This document shows positions 1 through 8,366 of a DNA stretch of 37,509 nt, in pieces. The stretch is from assembly GCA_021325515.1 (NCBI GenBank), contig JAJPHC010000059.1, positions 1 through 37,509 of the forward strand, given 5' to 3'. Below the pieces are notes generated by a model, which was not told the DNA's origin, made no database searches, and was given only the letters and a program-made list of their open reading frames with translations. Positions within the stretch are counted from its first letter, which is position 1. The number at the start of each line of letters is the position of its first letter. Origin of the DNA: Acidobacteriota bacterium. GTDB taxonomy: Bacteria; Acidobacteriota; Thermoanaerobaculia; Gp7-AA8. Both the position numbers and the translations under genes were made by a program.

Positions 1-40
1 GATAGCCGAAGCAGTTACCCACTGAAAACCACCATGCCCC

Positions 41-140
41 AGAATTCAGAATTCAGAATGAAAAATGACAGCTCGACCAGAGCAGTCGACACGTCATCGC
101 ATTCTTCATTCTGAATTCTGTAATTCTGAATTCTGAATTT
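41..140. repeat. Inverted repeat of short TTCTGAA-type units
   Basis: Bases 41-66 hold overlapping copies of AGAATTC, and 101-140 hold the reverse complement (ATTCTGAATTCTG repeated). The two arms can pair over roughly 20 bp around a loop of about 35 bases. The patch lies just past the stop of the minus-strand channel gene at 171, so it could act as a transcript-end hairpin, but there is no T-tract. It may equally be a small dispersed intergenic repeat. Bases 1-40 show nothing recognisable. Confidence 0.6.
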
Positions 141-170
141 CGCTTTTCGAAGTCCCCCAACGGTTCCCCA

Positions 171-1187
171 TCATGCGTGGAACTTCGTGCTGAAGACGTC
201 GCTCCAGCTCCAGCCGGCTTTCTCGATCAGCCCCAGGAGGCGGCGACGCACTTCCTGATACTGGCTCACTCGCTGAACAAACTCGGGCTCCGGCCGCGCT
301 GGAATGTTGAGGCGGTGGAGGATTCCGATGTCGGGCGGAGGCGGCGGCACGGCGGCGGCGTCGACGAACTCGCTCTCCACGACCGTGCCCAGGCCGCGAA
401 TCGCATCGATCGCCGTCAGCAGCACGAGGCGCGAGGGGCGCACGCTCTCCAGCACTCCCTCGCGGAGAAGGATGAGCGTCTCGAGCATCGCCGCGATCCG
501 CAGCGGCTCCGCCGTGCGCCGGTTCTCGGAATGGAAGAACTCGAGAATCGGGTAGGCGAGATTCTGTTCGCCGAACAGCTCGATCGCGACGACGAACTGA
601 TTGAGATGCGTGTGGAGATCCTCGAACTGCTCGCCATCCCACATGCGCTCGATGATCCGCTCCGGCGTCGCTCCCAGATCCCAGACGTAGGATCCGAGCG
701 CGCGCTTCTCCACCGTCGCCGCGAGCACCGACATGATGTAGGTGATCGACATCGTCACCACGAAGAGTCCCGAACCGGCACATCCCGCCGCCGCGAGATG
801 CCACGCATGTCCCTTCGGGTTGTACTCCGCGGTCCCACTGGTGAACATCGAAGAGCCGACGAAGAAGATCCGCTCGATCGCGCCGGCCGGCGCGTGCGTC
901 TTCGCGTCGATCAGCGCCTCACGCGCGCTGATGAACACCAGCGCCCATCCCGTCCAGGTCAGCATCACCCAGAAGAGGAGGAGCACGCCGAGAATGAAGG
1001 AGCCGGCGAACGACAGCAGCCGGTGATGTCCCCGCGCCGCGCGCCGGGCGACGGCCCAGACGAAGTTCGTCAGCGGACCCGACAACGGGCCGCCGCCATG
1101 CGTGCCGAGTGTGGTCCAGATGAGATCGACCGCAGCCGCGAGCAGCACGAGCACACCGATGATCGCGAGCCACCACATGAACATCAT
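171..1187 (-). CDS. Ion-channel-like membrane protein (two-pore-helix K+ channel family)
   Basis: A protein of 338 aa. It has an N-terminal membrane segment (about residues 3-27), a second (about 58-85), a re-entrant pore-like stretch, then an inner helix (about 130-158) that ends at a VEKR-type junction. A cytosolic helical domain of about 170 aa follows, with no recognisable nucleotide-binding domain. The stretch TSGTAEYNP aligns by position with the TVGYGDLYP filter of classic K+ channels, so the fold looks like the ion-channel (Ion_trans_2) family. The filter residues are non-canonical (TSGTA), so ion selectivity cannot be assumed. The gene begins 22 bp after the YceI gene on the same strand and probably shares its transcript. 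Alternative start: the second Met, one codon in. Channel fold is fairly likely; transported ion is unknown. Confidence 0.72.
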   Translation of the reverse strand: MMFMWWLAIIGVLVLLAAAVDLIWTTLGTHGGGPLSGPLTNFVWAVARRAARGHHRLLSFAGSFILGVLLLFWVMLTWTGWALVFISAREALIDAKTHAPAGAIERIFFVGSSMFTSGTAEYNPKGHAWHLAAAGCAGSGLFVVTMSITYIMSVLAATVEKRALGSYVWDLGATPERIIERMWDGEQFEDLHTHLNQFVVAIELFGEQNLAYPILEFFHSENRRTAEPLRIAAMLETLILLREGVLESVRPSRLVLLTAIDAIRGLGTVVESEFVDAAAVPPPPPDIGILHRLNIPARPEPEFVQRVSQYQEVRRRLLGLIEKAGWSWSDVFSTKFHA

Positions 1188-1209
1188 CCGCGCGCCGCGC
1201 CGCCTCGCG

Positions 1210-1767
1210 TCAGGCCGTCACCGGCACCGCTTTCACGGCCTGCACTTCGAGCTCGATGCGGACTTCGTTCGCCACGAGAATGCCGCCGGTCTCGAGAGCC
1301 TGATTCCACTGGAGGCCCCACTCGCGCCGATCGATTTTCGTCGTGGCCCTCACGCCGGAGCGCGTCCCGCCCCAGGGGTCGGTGCCTGTGCCTTCGTATT
1401 CGCAATCGAGCGTCACTTCGATCGTCCTGCCGCGAATCGTCAGATCTCCGATCACGCGGAACCGGTCGCCTTCCTTCTTCATCGCCCCTTCGATGCGCTT
1501 GCTTCGGAACGTGAGCGACGGATGGTGCTCCGCATCGAGAAAATCGGGAGACTTCAGATGCGTGTCGCGATCGGCGACGCCGGTGTCGATGCTCGCCGCG
1601 GCGATCTCGACACTGACCTTCGAGCGATCCGGGTTCCGTTCATCGACTTCGATGGTCCCCGTGAAATCCCGGAAGCGGCCGCGAACCGTCGTGAACATCA
1701 TGTGCTTCACGGCAAACTCCACGGCTGAGTGCGCCGGATCGATGTTCCACAGTGTTGTCTCTGCCAT
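1210..1767 (-). CDS. YceI family protein
   Basis: A protein of 185 aa with the full YceI lipocalin-like pattern: an opening WNIDPAHSAVEFAVKHM, the central TGVADRDTHLKSPDFLDAE, and a closing LEVQ strand. The family binds isoprenoid-type lipids in a beta-barrel and is often periplasmic. This copy has no signal peptide, so it is probably cytosolic. The start is the ATG at 1767, preceded by an AAAGGA ribosome site about 9 nt upstream. It sits between the cyclase gene (41 bp upstream) and the channel gene (22 bp downstream), all on the minus strand. The ribosome site is inside a perfect hairpin (1770-1792), which suggests translational or operator control. The family assignment is secure; the ligand is unknown. 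Confidence 0.93.
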   Translation of the reverse strand: MAETTLWNIDPAHSAVEFAVKHMMFTTVRGRFRDFTGTIEVDERNPDRSKVSVEIAAASIDTGVADRDTHLKSPDFLDAEHHPSLTFRSKRIEGAMKKEGDRFRVIGDLTIRGRTIEVTLDCEYEGTGTDPWGGTRSGVRATTKIDRREWGLQWNQALETGGILVANEVRIELEVQAVKAVPVTA

Positions 1768-1769
1768 TG

Positions 1770-1792
1770 CGTCATCCTTTCGCAGGATGACG
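1770..1792 (-). promoter_or_regulatory. Perfect hairpin covering the yceI ribosome-binding site
   Basis: The arms CGTCATCCT (1770-1778) and AGGATGACG (1784-1792) are exact reverse complements, with a 5-base loop. In the minus-strand mRNA the arm nearer the gene contains AAGGATGACG and ends 2 nt before the ATG. The Shine-Dalgarno bases would therefore be paired when the hairpin forms. The 23-bp symmetry is also a plausible repressor site. It has no T-run, so a terminator role for the upstream cyclase gene is less likely. Confidence 0.6.
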
Positions 1793-1808
1793 TTTCATAG
1801 GGCGTGCC

Positions 1809-3842
1809 TCACTTCACGGATGAGACGTAGATTCCGTCCCAATCGGGCGGCGGCGGATCGTTCAGCATTCTGCGGCAGCGTCCGGCGAGCACTGCGCTCG
1901 GCGGATCGGACAACTGCTGTTCGAGGATCGCCAGCGCTCCTGCGAAGTCGCGCAGGAAGTATTTCGCCAGCGCTTCCTCGTACCTCTCGGCCGCACTAAC
2001 TCTTTGCTGCAGCAGCTCGTAGACCTCGATTCCGCGCGACTTTCCCTTCACCGCGACGCGGTCGAGATGCCGGAACGCGAACTGCTCCTTCGCCGCCGCG
2101 TAGATCGTCTCGCTGACGATGATCTGGGTTCCGTACTGCTTGTTGAGCCCCTCCAGCCGTGACGCGAGATTGACTCCGTCGCCGATCGCCGTGAAGCTCA
2201 TCCGGTCCGGCGCACCGAAATGCCCGACCATCACCGTGTCGCGATGCAAACCGAAGCGCGTGACGAGCTCGGGGCTCGCGCTCCGCGTCGCCTCCACGCA
2301 GGCTAGCGCTGCGCTGCACGCCTTCAGCGGATGATCCGCCACGTCTGCCGGCGCATTCCAGATCACCATCACCGCATCGCCGATGTACTTGTCGACCGTC
2401 CCCGCATTCGCCTGAATCGCGTTGGTCATCACCTCGAGATAGCTGCCGAGATTGCGGGCCAGCACGTCGGGCGAGAGGCGCTCGGCGAGCGTCGTGAAGT
2501 CCTTGATGTCGGTGAACATCAGCGACACATCGCGCAGCTCGCCGCCCAGCACCGGCTCGCGGTTCGCTTCGTACAACTGCCGCACGAGGCCGACCGGCAC
2601 GTACTTGCCCATCGCGCGCATCGCGGTCTTCGCCTGATCGAGACTGCGCAGAACGTCGCCGACATCGCGGAACGGGCTCTCCACCGCCGACGGGGCGAAC
2701 ACGAACCGGCGCATCTGCGCCGTCTCGCCCTGAATCTGCCGGAGCCCGCGCCGCAAGAGCCGCAACGTGAGCGTGCCGCCGAGGAGGATGACGATGATCA
2801 GCGCGAGGGTGGCGGCGATGAGGCGGTTGCGAATCGCATGCAGCCGGCCGAAGTAGTACTCCTGCGGCACCACGATTCCAACGCGCCAGCCCTGCGTCTG
2901 CGGCAGTCCGCGAAAACTGACGAAGTATGGTTGTCCGCCGGCGATGATCGAATCCGCGGTGTTCAGCGTACGCGGCGAGACCTGCGCGAGCGCCCGTGAG
3001 CGCAACGCCGCGGCGATCTCCGGCGGCATCTTCGCCGGCACCACGCGCAGCGACTCGTCGGATCGATCTTCGGCGAGACGGTCCCGCGAAGTGAGGCGCG
3101 CGATCAGCCGTCCCATGTCGTCGCAGATGAAGATCTCGTGCGGCGCATTCGCCGCAGACTCTTCGCGCACCAGCGCGTCGATCTTCTCGGTGAGGAGTCC
3201 GATGCGCAGGACTCCTGCGAACCTGCCCTGCCTGTCTTCGATCGTCTTCATCACCGTGACGACGACGCGGCGCTTCTCCTCCGGCAGCCTTGCATCGAGC
3301 TCGGTGAAACTGAGATCGCTCCAGATCACGCCGCCGTAATTCGATGGCGTCGAGGGAGTCGTGAACGTCGGATGGCGGGTGGGATCGCCGGCCGGCATCC
3401 GCTGCACGATGTCGCCCCTACGCACCTCGGAGACGAAGTGTCCGTTCTCTTCGAACGTGATGCGCGTGCCGATCATCGCGCCTTCGGCTGCGCTGTCGCG
3501 GAAATACGACATCTGCCACGGCGCCTCGGCATGCGTCGCCGTCGCCTCGGCCAGGTTCGCGTTGCTGAGGATCTCCTTCTCCAGACAGGGAGCGATCGAC
3601 TGCGGACTGCCGGCCCCGCACGCATCGTGCTGCAGCTCCGTCTCGATATGCGCAATCGCCTGCTGCGCCTGATCCAGATACGACTCGACGTTGGCTGCGA
3701 TGCGCCGCGTGTGCGCTTCGCGCAAACGCTCCGAGCTCTCGACGATCGACTGCTTCGAACTGTCGAGAAAGAGATAGAACAGCAGCCCGAGAAGGAGCGT
3801 CAGCGCAAGCAGCGATGCGTAGAAGAGGCGGCTGAGTGTCAA
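1809..3842 (-). CDS. Membrane class III adenylate cyclase with extracytoplasmic Cache-type sensor
   Basis: Makes cAMP from ATP. From the TTG at 3842 the protein is 677 aa: a signal-anchor helix (about 6-25), a large extracytoplasmic sensor (about 35-340, Cache-like, with a PYFVSFRGLPQ-type element), a second helix (about 341-365), a linker, then the cyclase domain (about 435-615). Both metal aspartates are present (FTDIKDF, D445; KYIGDAVM, D489). The adenine-selecting position is Lys485, and the partner position is Thr551 (TAIGDGVNLASRL), as in class IIIb cyclases. The transition-state Asn558 and Arg562 are kept. The start is uncertain: an ATG at 3917 would add 25 residues that look non-coding and would overlap the divergent receptor gene. 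The TTG follows a -10-like TACGAT closely. It probably heads an operon with yceI and the channel gene. Confidence 0.88.
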   Translation of the reverse strand: MTLSRLFYASLLALTLLLGLLFYLFLDSSKQSIVESSERLREAHTRRIAANVESYLDQAQQAIAHIETELQHDACGAGSPQSIAPCLEKEILSNANLAEATATHAEAPWQMSYFRDSAAEGAMIGTRITFEENGHFVSEVRRGDIVQRMPAGDPTRHPTFTTPSTPSNYGGVIWSDLSFTELDARLPEEKRRVVVTVMKTIEDRQGRFAGVLRIGLLTEKIDALVREESAANAPHEIFICDDMGRLIARLTSRDRLAEDRSDESLRVVPAKMPPEIAAALRSRALAQVSPRTLNTADSIIAGGQPYFVSFRGLPQTQGWRVGIVVPQEYYFGRLHAIRNRLIAATLALIIVILLGGTLTLRLLRRGLRQIQGETAQMRRFVFAPSAVESPFRDVGDVLRSLDQAKTAMRAMGKYVPVGLVRQLYEANREPVLGGELRDVSLMFTDIKDFTTLAERLSPDVLARNLGSYLEVMTNAIQANAGTVDKYIGDAVMVIWNAPADVADHPLKACSAALACVEATRSASPELVTRFGLHRDTVMVGHFGAPDRMSFTAIGDGVNLASRLEGLNKQYGTQIIVSETIYAAAKEQFAFRHLDRVAVKGKSRGIEVYELLQQRVSAAERYEEALAKYFLRDFAGALAILEQQLSDPPSAVLAGRCRRMLNDPPPPDWDGIYVSSVK

Positions 3843-3855
3843 GTTTTCGAGATGG

Positions 3856-3862
3856 TATCGTA
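3856..3862. promoter_or_regulatory. Candidate back-to-back -10 boxes for the receptor and cyclase genes
   Basis: The plus strand reads TGGTATCGT, an extended -10 pattern with TATCGT at 3856-3861, 10 nt before the ATG at 3872. The minus strand reads TACGAT over 3862-3857, 14 nt before the TTG at 3842. One near-palindromic box could therefore serve both divergent genes, each with a very short leader. No clear -35 element is visible for either. Confidence 0.35.
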
Positions 3863-3871
3863 CGCCCGCCG

Positions 3872-5863
3872 ATGAAGGAGAACGGGCGCAACGTGGAGTG
3901 CAGACAGCGGCGTTCACGCTCCATGCTGTTCGTGATCGCGTTTTTCTTCTTCGCGACTTCGGCGGCGGCGCAGGTGCAGAACGCCTCCATCGAAGGCACC
4001 GTCACGGATGCCTCGTCCGCGCCGCTACCCGGAGTCACGATCGAGCTCCGTGATCCATCCACCAACGCGGCCCGCAGCACGACGAGCGCCGGCAACGGCC
4101 ACTACCGCTTCACGAACGTCGCGCCCGGCTCGTACTCGGTCACCGCGACTCTCTCCGGCTTCGTCTCCTTCCATTCGAACGCGACGCTCACGATCGGCCA
4201 GGCGCTTCAGCTCAACCTTCCACTGCACCCGGAAGCCGTGCAGGAGAACGTCGAGGTCAGCGCACAACAGCCCGGCCTCGACACGACTTCGCCCTCTCCG
4301 CCGGCGGTCATCGACACGGAGCGCATCGAGGAGCTGCCGGTGCAGGCGAGGAACTATCTCGACTTCGTCCTGCTGACGCCGGGAGTCGTGCAGACTCCGC
4401 AGCTTCACGCGTCTTCGATCGACAGCGGTTTCAGTTTCGCGGGGCAGCGGCCGCGCAGCAACGTCCTCACGATTGACGGTCTGAACAACAACGACGAGTA
4501 CAGCGGCTCGGCCCGCACGGAGCTCTCGCTGGAAACGGTCCGCGAGTTCGACGCCGTCTCGCACGGATCATCCGCGGAGAGCGGCGGCGGCTCGGGCGGG
4601 GTCATCAACGTCGTGACGAAGAGCGGCTCGAACACGCTTCACGGCGATGTCTTTCTCTTCGCGCAGAAACCGCCCATCCACCGCTACCGCACCGGCGGCG
4701 CCCTCGGCGGTCCGATCGTCCGCGACCGGATGTTCTACTACGTCGCCGGCGAATACGAGACGTCGTCGTCGCTCGACCGCCGCGAGCAGGAGCTCTCGGC
4801 GAAACTCAACGATCAATGGAGCGATGCGACGTCGCTCATCGCGCGGATCGCAGCGAACGACAATCGCGAGAAAACGGATCACGTCACCGACTCCGCCGCG
4901 ACCGCGACGCTCACCTCCATCCTCGGCCGCGAAGCGACGAACGAGGTGCGATCGCAGGCTGCGCGGCGCTCGACCGGCGGGCGCGATCAACGCTATCTCG
5001 AGGCCGGCGACACGCTCACGGCGGGATGGGGTGAGCACCTCTTCCGGGCCGGAGGCGATGTGACCTCCATCGATGTCCGTCCCATCCGCGCAACCCGCTA
5101 CGACGCATTCCTGCAGGACAGCTGGACGCACGGCAGCCTCACACTGGATGGAGGGCTTCGTCTCGACGACGAACGTCTTCCGGGCAGGCTCGGCATCTCT
5201 AACCAGCAACTGCAGCCGCGCTTCGGCTTCGCCTGGGCGGCTGCCGCCGGCTGGGTGCTGCGCGGCACGGGCGGCACCTTCGCCGACCGCATTCCGCTCA
5301 TCGCACTCGAACGCCCGCTGCGCGGCGAGGTGACGGTCCGGCCCGGCGAGTGGTCGCCGGCCAGCACGCAGTACAGCCTCAGCGCCGAACATGCTCTCGC
5401 GCAGGCTCTGCGCGCGTCGATCACGCTGCAGCACGTGCGCGGGAGCCACCTGCTGCAGACGGTGGACAACGAGCTTCAGGCCGCGGCGTCATCCTCGTAC
5501 GACGGCTGCACGCTCACCGTGGTGCAGCGGATGGTTGAGGATGTCGAATGGGCCGCGAGCTACACCTTTTCGAAGGCGATCGATGACGCAGCCGACTTCG
5601 ATGAGCCGCCGCACCGCGGTCTCTCGAAGTTCGACCAGCGGCACCGCTTCGCCGCCAGCGCTCTCTTCGAGGTCAGCGAGGCGGCACACATCGAAATGGC
5701 GCCGATCGTCATCGCCGCTTCGGGAAAACGGACGACCCTGAATCTCCGCGCCGTGAAGTACATCCCGATCAAGCCGCACGGCCGGCTCGACTTCGTCGTC
5801 GAAGGATTCGAGCTGCTGCAGCGCCGGCGCGCGGCACAGGCCTCCGTCGATCTCGAGTTCTGA
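3872..5863 (+). CDS. Short TonB-dependent receptor-like outer-membrane protein (CarboxypepD_reg + plug)
   Basis: From the ATG at 3872 the protein is 663 aa. It has a signal peptide with an Arg-rich n-region and the core FVIAFFFFATSAAA, then a carboxypeptidase-regulatory-like Ig fold (IEGTVTDASSAPLPGVTIEL ... GHYRFTNVAPGSYSV). A plug domain follows (RIEELPVQARNYLDFVLLTP, GQRPRSNVLTIDGLNNND, SGGVINVVTKSGSN), then a barrel that ends in the outer-membrane-type terminal Phe (DLEF). Oar-like receptors of this type commonly exceed 1000 residues; here the barrel has only about 400. It is unbroken, so this is a short variant rather than a visible frameshift. An alternative start is the ATG at 3923, which gives a more compact signal peptide. 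Substrate is unknown. It is divergent from the cyclase gene. Confidence 0.82.
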   Translation: MKENGRNVECRQRRSRSMLFVIAFFFFATSAAAQVQNASIEGTVTDASSAPLPGVTIELRDPSTNAARSTTSAGNGHYRFTNVAPGSYSVTATLSGFVSFHSNATLTIGQALQLNLPLHPEAVQENVEVSAQQPGLDTTSPSPPAVIDTERIEELPVQARNYLDFVLLTPGVVQTPQLHASSIDSGFSFAGQRPRSNVLTIDGLNNNDEYSGSARTELSLETVREFDAVSHGSSAESGGGSGGVINVVTKSGSNTLHGDVFLFAQKPPIHRYRTGGALGGPIVRDRMFYYVAGEYETSSSLDRREQELSAKLNDQWSDATSLIARIAANDNREKTDHVTDSAATATLTSILGREATNEVRSQAARRSTGGRDQRYLEAGDTLTAGWGEHLFRAGGDVTSIDVRPIRATRYDAFLQDSWTHGSLTLDGGLRLDDERLPGRLGISNQQLQPRFGFAWAAAAGWVLRGTGGTFADRIPLIALERPLRGEVTVRPGEWSPASTQYSLSAEHALAQALRASITLQHVRGSHLLQTVDNELQAAASSSYDGCTLTVVQRMVEDVEWAASYTFSKAIDDAADFDEPPHRGLSKFDQRHRFAASALFEVSEAAHIEMAPIVIAASGKRTTLNLRAVKYIPIKPHGRLDFVVEGFELLQRRRAAQASVDLEF

Positions 5864-5869
5864 CTGTAC

Positions 5870-5932
5870 GGCAGGCGCCCCCGCCTGTCGCTGCTACGGG
5901 ACAGACTACGGGACAGGCGAGGGCGCCTGTCC
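5870..5932. repeat. Two ACAGGCG/CGCCTGT palindromes between convergent genes
   Basis: The first palindrome has arms CAGGCG (5872-5877) and CGCCTG (5882-5887) around CCCC. The second has perfect 9-bp arms GGACAGGCG (5911-5919) and CGCCTGTCC (5924-5932) around AGGG. The second is followed by a short T-rich tail on the plus strand (ACACCTTTT). The pair lies exactly between the ends of the receptor and nucleotidase genes, so a bidirectional terminator is likely. The near-duplication of the unit also looks like a REP-type dispersed element. Confidence 0.6.
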
Positions 5933-5940
5933 TACACCTT

Positions 5941-8313
5941 TTACGGCGCGTTCTGCAGAGCCGACATCGTCCCCGCCAGTTGTCCGATCGACTGCAGCGG
6001 ATACGACGCATTGCGCGTCTTCACCGCGCTGCCGGCGTTTGGGAACTCCGTGAAGTTCGCCGTCGACGCGTACTCCGTCCCGATGCTTCCCTTCAACCCG
6101 GTCCCAACGTTCGACAGCAGCGCCATCCACTCCTTCAGCTCCTGGATCCCGCTCGTCGCCGGATCCGCGTCGATCCGGTTGGCGAGCAGCGCCGGCATGT
6201 CGGCCGATGAAAGAGTGGTGCTGCCGGTTGCCGACTGATACGCCGTGATCTTCACGCCGTACTGCGACTCCACCGCGCCCAGCAGCAGCATCGCGTAGAG
6301 ATCGACCGAGACGCGCAGGCGGCCCGAGGTTACGTCCGTCGTCGAGCCGGTGTTCATCGCGTCGCTCACCGCGAACGCGGAGATCGTATCGATCGCGTTC
6401 ACCGCCTTCGACACGACGAGCCCGCTCGCGACATTGGTTCCCTTGAGAGCGGCCAGCGCGACTTCGCCCAGCGTCGTCAGGTTCACCACGAGCTGATTGA
6501 AGTCGGTCGCCGGATCGTTCAGCTTCAGCATCGCGGACGCATACGGATTGCCGCCCGCGCTTTCCGTGAGGAGCGCGGAGCCGTTGTCGGTCGCGAGACT
6601 GTTGAGCGCGGTCATGGCCGCGATCGCCGGCGCCGAGCCGCGCGCCGCTTTCTCCTGCGTGATCGTCAGCACCGCTGCTGCCGTCGCGTACTTGAAGTAC
6701 GTGTACGTCTCCGCCGTCTTCAGCGAATACCGCACGCCCGACATGTTGAGATAGAACGAAGAGGAAACGAGATTGCTCTGTCCCACGAGTTGCAGCGCGC
6801 AGATCTTCTTCAGATCCGCGAGCTCCACGTAGCCCGACACCATCGGATAGCCGACCGGCAGCGCCTGCGCCGTATCGGGCGAGATGCCGAGGGGCAGCAC
6901 GTCATAGATGTCGGCGAAGGTTAGAGGCACGCCGCCCTGGAGATTGTTGCGCAGCACGCCGGTGGCGACGATGCCTACCTGGAACGGCGTCGTATCGAAG
7001 CCGGGAAGATTCGCCGGATTTGCGCCGGCCGCGGCGAGCGCCTGCGCGATGATCGTGTTCGGCACATTGCGCACGGAGTCCGCGGCGAGATTGCCGAGAC
7101 CGTTGGGCGAGAGCACAGGATTGCGGTCGTTCGAGCTCATGTCCTGCGCGGCAAGCGCCGCGGGATGGTAGATGCCTTTCGCCAGACTCGCCGCGTCGTA
7201 ATCGCTGAACGCCTGCCGGAGAATGGGACCAAGGCTCGTGTTGAGCTGCTGGTCGGTGGCGGAGACGAGCGCCGTCGTCGTGGGATCGGGAACGAGGCCG
7301 GACTTCACCGCGGTCAGACCCGCGTTCGTCATCGCAGCGTTGGAGAATGCCTCGGGCGTCGTGCTGCCGTTGTTGCGCTGCACGAGCAGATCGAGACGCG
7401 CGACGTTCGTGCCGAACGCGCCGGCGTCGATGATCTGCGTCGTCCAGTTGCCGTTCGTCACGGCGTGCATCGACGAGAGCGGCGTGTGCGTGTGACCCGA
7501 GGCGATGACGTTGATGCCGCGAACGTGGCGCGCGAGATTCACGTCTTCGCCGGCGCTGCCGCTCGCATCCGTGCCGGTGTGCGAAAGGGCGATCACCACC
7601 GTCGCTCCCTTGTTGTTGCGGAGATCGTCCACGACGGCCTGGATCGCGTCGTAGTGCGTCGACAGCGCGGAGAAGGTGACGGGCGCCGATGCCGGCGCGT
7701 CGATCGCGGCATCTTCTCCCATCAATCCGATGAATCCGGCCTTCAGGCCGTTGCCCAGCGTCTTGACGTAGGACGGCACGATCGCGTTCGCCGCGAACAG
7801 CGGAGCGAGATCGCTGTTGCCGTTCAGGTTGATGTTCGTCGCCACGATCGGCGTCTGGAAATTGAAACTGCTGCGCGCCGCGGCGATCATGCCGGCAAGG
7901 CCGCGCGGCGTGTAGTCGAACTCGTGATTGCCGAGCGTGATCGCGTCGTAGCCCATCGCGCTGATGAACCCGAGCGCGAAGGGACGGCTGCCGTTCGTCA
8001 GGTCGTACAGCGTGCCCATCGTCCAGTCGCCGGAATCGACGAGGATCACCGGATGTCCCGCCGTGGCCCGCACGTAACCGACATAGCTCGCGATGCGCGC
8101 GTAGGCTCCTGTCGTCCCCATTGCCGCCGGACTGACATCGAGTCCGACATGCCCCGATCCATTCGCATGGTGATGCAGATCCGTCGTCTGCAGGATCGTG
8201 ATCTCGCTGTTCGGCGGCGGCGCGACCGTCCGCCGTCTCTGCGCAAACGCGCTGGAAGGAAGGAGAGCGGTGAGAAGAGACAGAAGGACTACGGAACAGC
8301 GGATTGCGCGCAT
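5941..8313 (-). CDS. Exported bifunctional metallophosphatase / 5'-nucleotidase
   Basis: From the ATG at 8313 the protein is 790 aa. A signal peptide (RAIRCSVVLLSLLTALLPSSAFA) is followed by a calcineurin-like metallophosphatase domain with the metal ligands in order: TTDLHHH (D45, H47), DSGDWTMG (D93), GNHEFDYTPRG (N129, H130), ALSHTGTD and ASGHTHTP. The C-terminal 5'-nucleotidase domain includes VATGVLRNNLQGG and a substrate-stacking region near DIYDVLPLG. Members hydrolyse nucleotides or cyclic nucleotides outside the inner membrane. No cell-wall anchor is seen. A longer frame opens at 8400, but those 29 residues would run into the divergent DUF5655 gene and lack signal-peptide logic. It is the only gene of its unit, convergent with the receptor gene. 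Confidence 0.92.
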   Translation of the reverse strand: MRAIRCSVVLLSLLTALLPSSAFAQRRRTVAPPPNSEITILQTTDLHHHANGSGHVGLDVSPAAMGTTGAYARIASYVGYVRATAGHPVILVDSGDWTMGTLYDLTNGSRPFALGFISAMGYDAITLGNHEFDYTPRGLAGMIAAARSSFNFQTPIVATNINLNGNSDLAPLFAANAIVPSYVKTLGNGLKAGFIGLMGEDAAIDAPASAPVTFSALSTHYDAIQAVVDDLRNNKGATVVIALSHTGTDASGSAGEDVNLARHVRGINVIASGHTHTPLSSMHAVTNGNWTTQIIDAGAFGTNVARLDLLVQRNNGSTTPEAFSNAAMTNAGLTAVKSGLVPDPTTTALVSATDQQLNTSLGPILRQAFSDYDAASLAKGIYHPAALAAQDMSSNDRNPVLSPNGLGNLAADSVRNVPNTIIAQALAAAGANPANLPGFDTTPFQVGIVATGVLRNNLQGGVPLTFADIYDVLPLGISPDTAQALPVGYPMVSGYVELADLKKICALQLVGQSNLVSSSFYLNMSGVRYSLKTAETYTYFKYATAAAVLTITQEKAARGSAPAIAAMTALNSLATDNGSALLTESAGGNPYASAMLKLNDPATDFNQLVVNLTTLGEVALAALKGTNVASGLVVSKAVNAIDTISAFAVSDAMNTGSTTDVTSGRLRVSVDLYAMLLLGAVESQYGVKITAYQSATGSTTLSSADMPALLANRIDADPATSGIQELKEWMALLSNVGTGLKGSIGTEYASTANFTEFPNAGSAVKTRNASYPLQSIGQLAGTMSALQNAP

Positions 8314-8366
8314 GAGAAATTCTCTCACGGGAAGGGCAGACAGCCGGCAAATGAGATCATGAGGAC

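Noticed and set aside
3843-3917. N-terminal extension of the adenylate cyclase from an ATG at 3917
   Set aside because: The 25 added residues are Cys/Arg/Pro rich, precede a clean signal-anchor helix and would overlap the receptor gene's 5' end.
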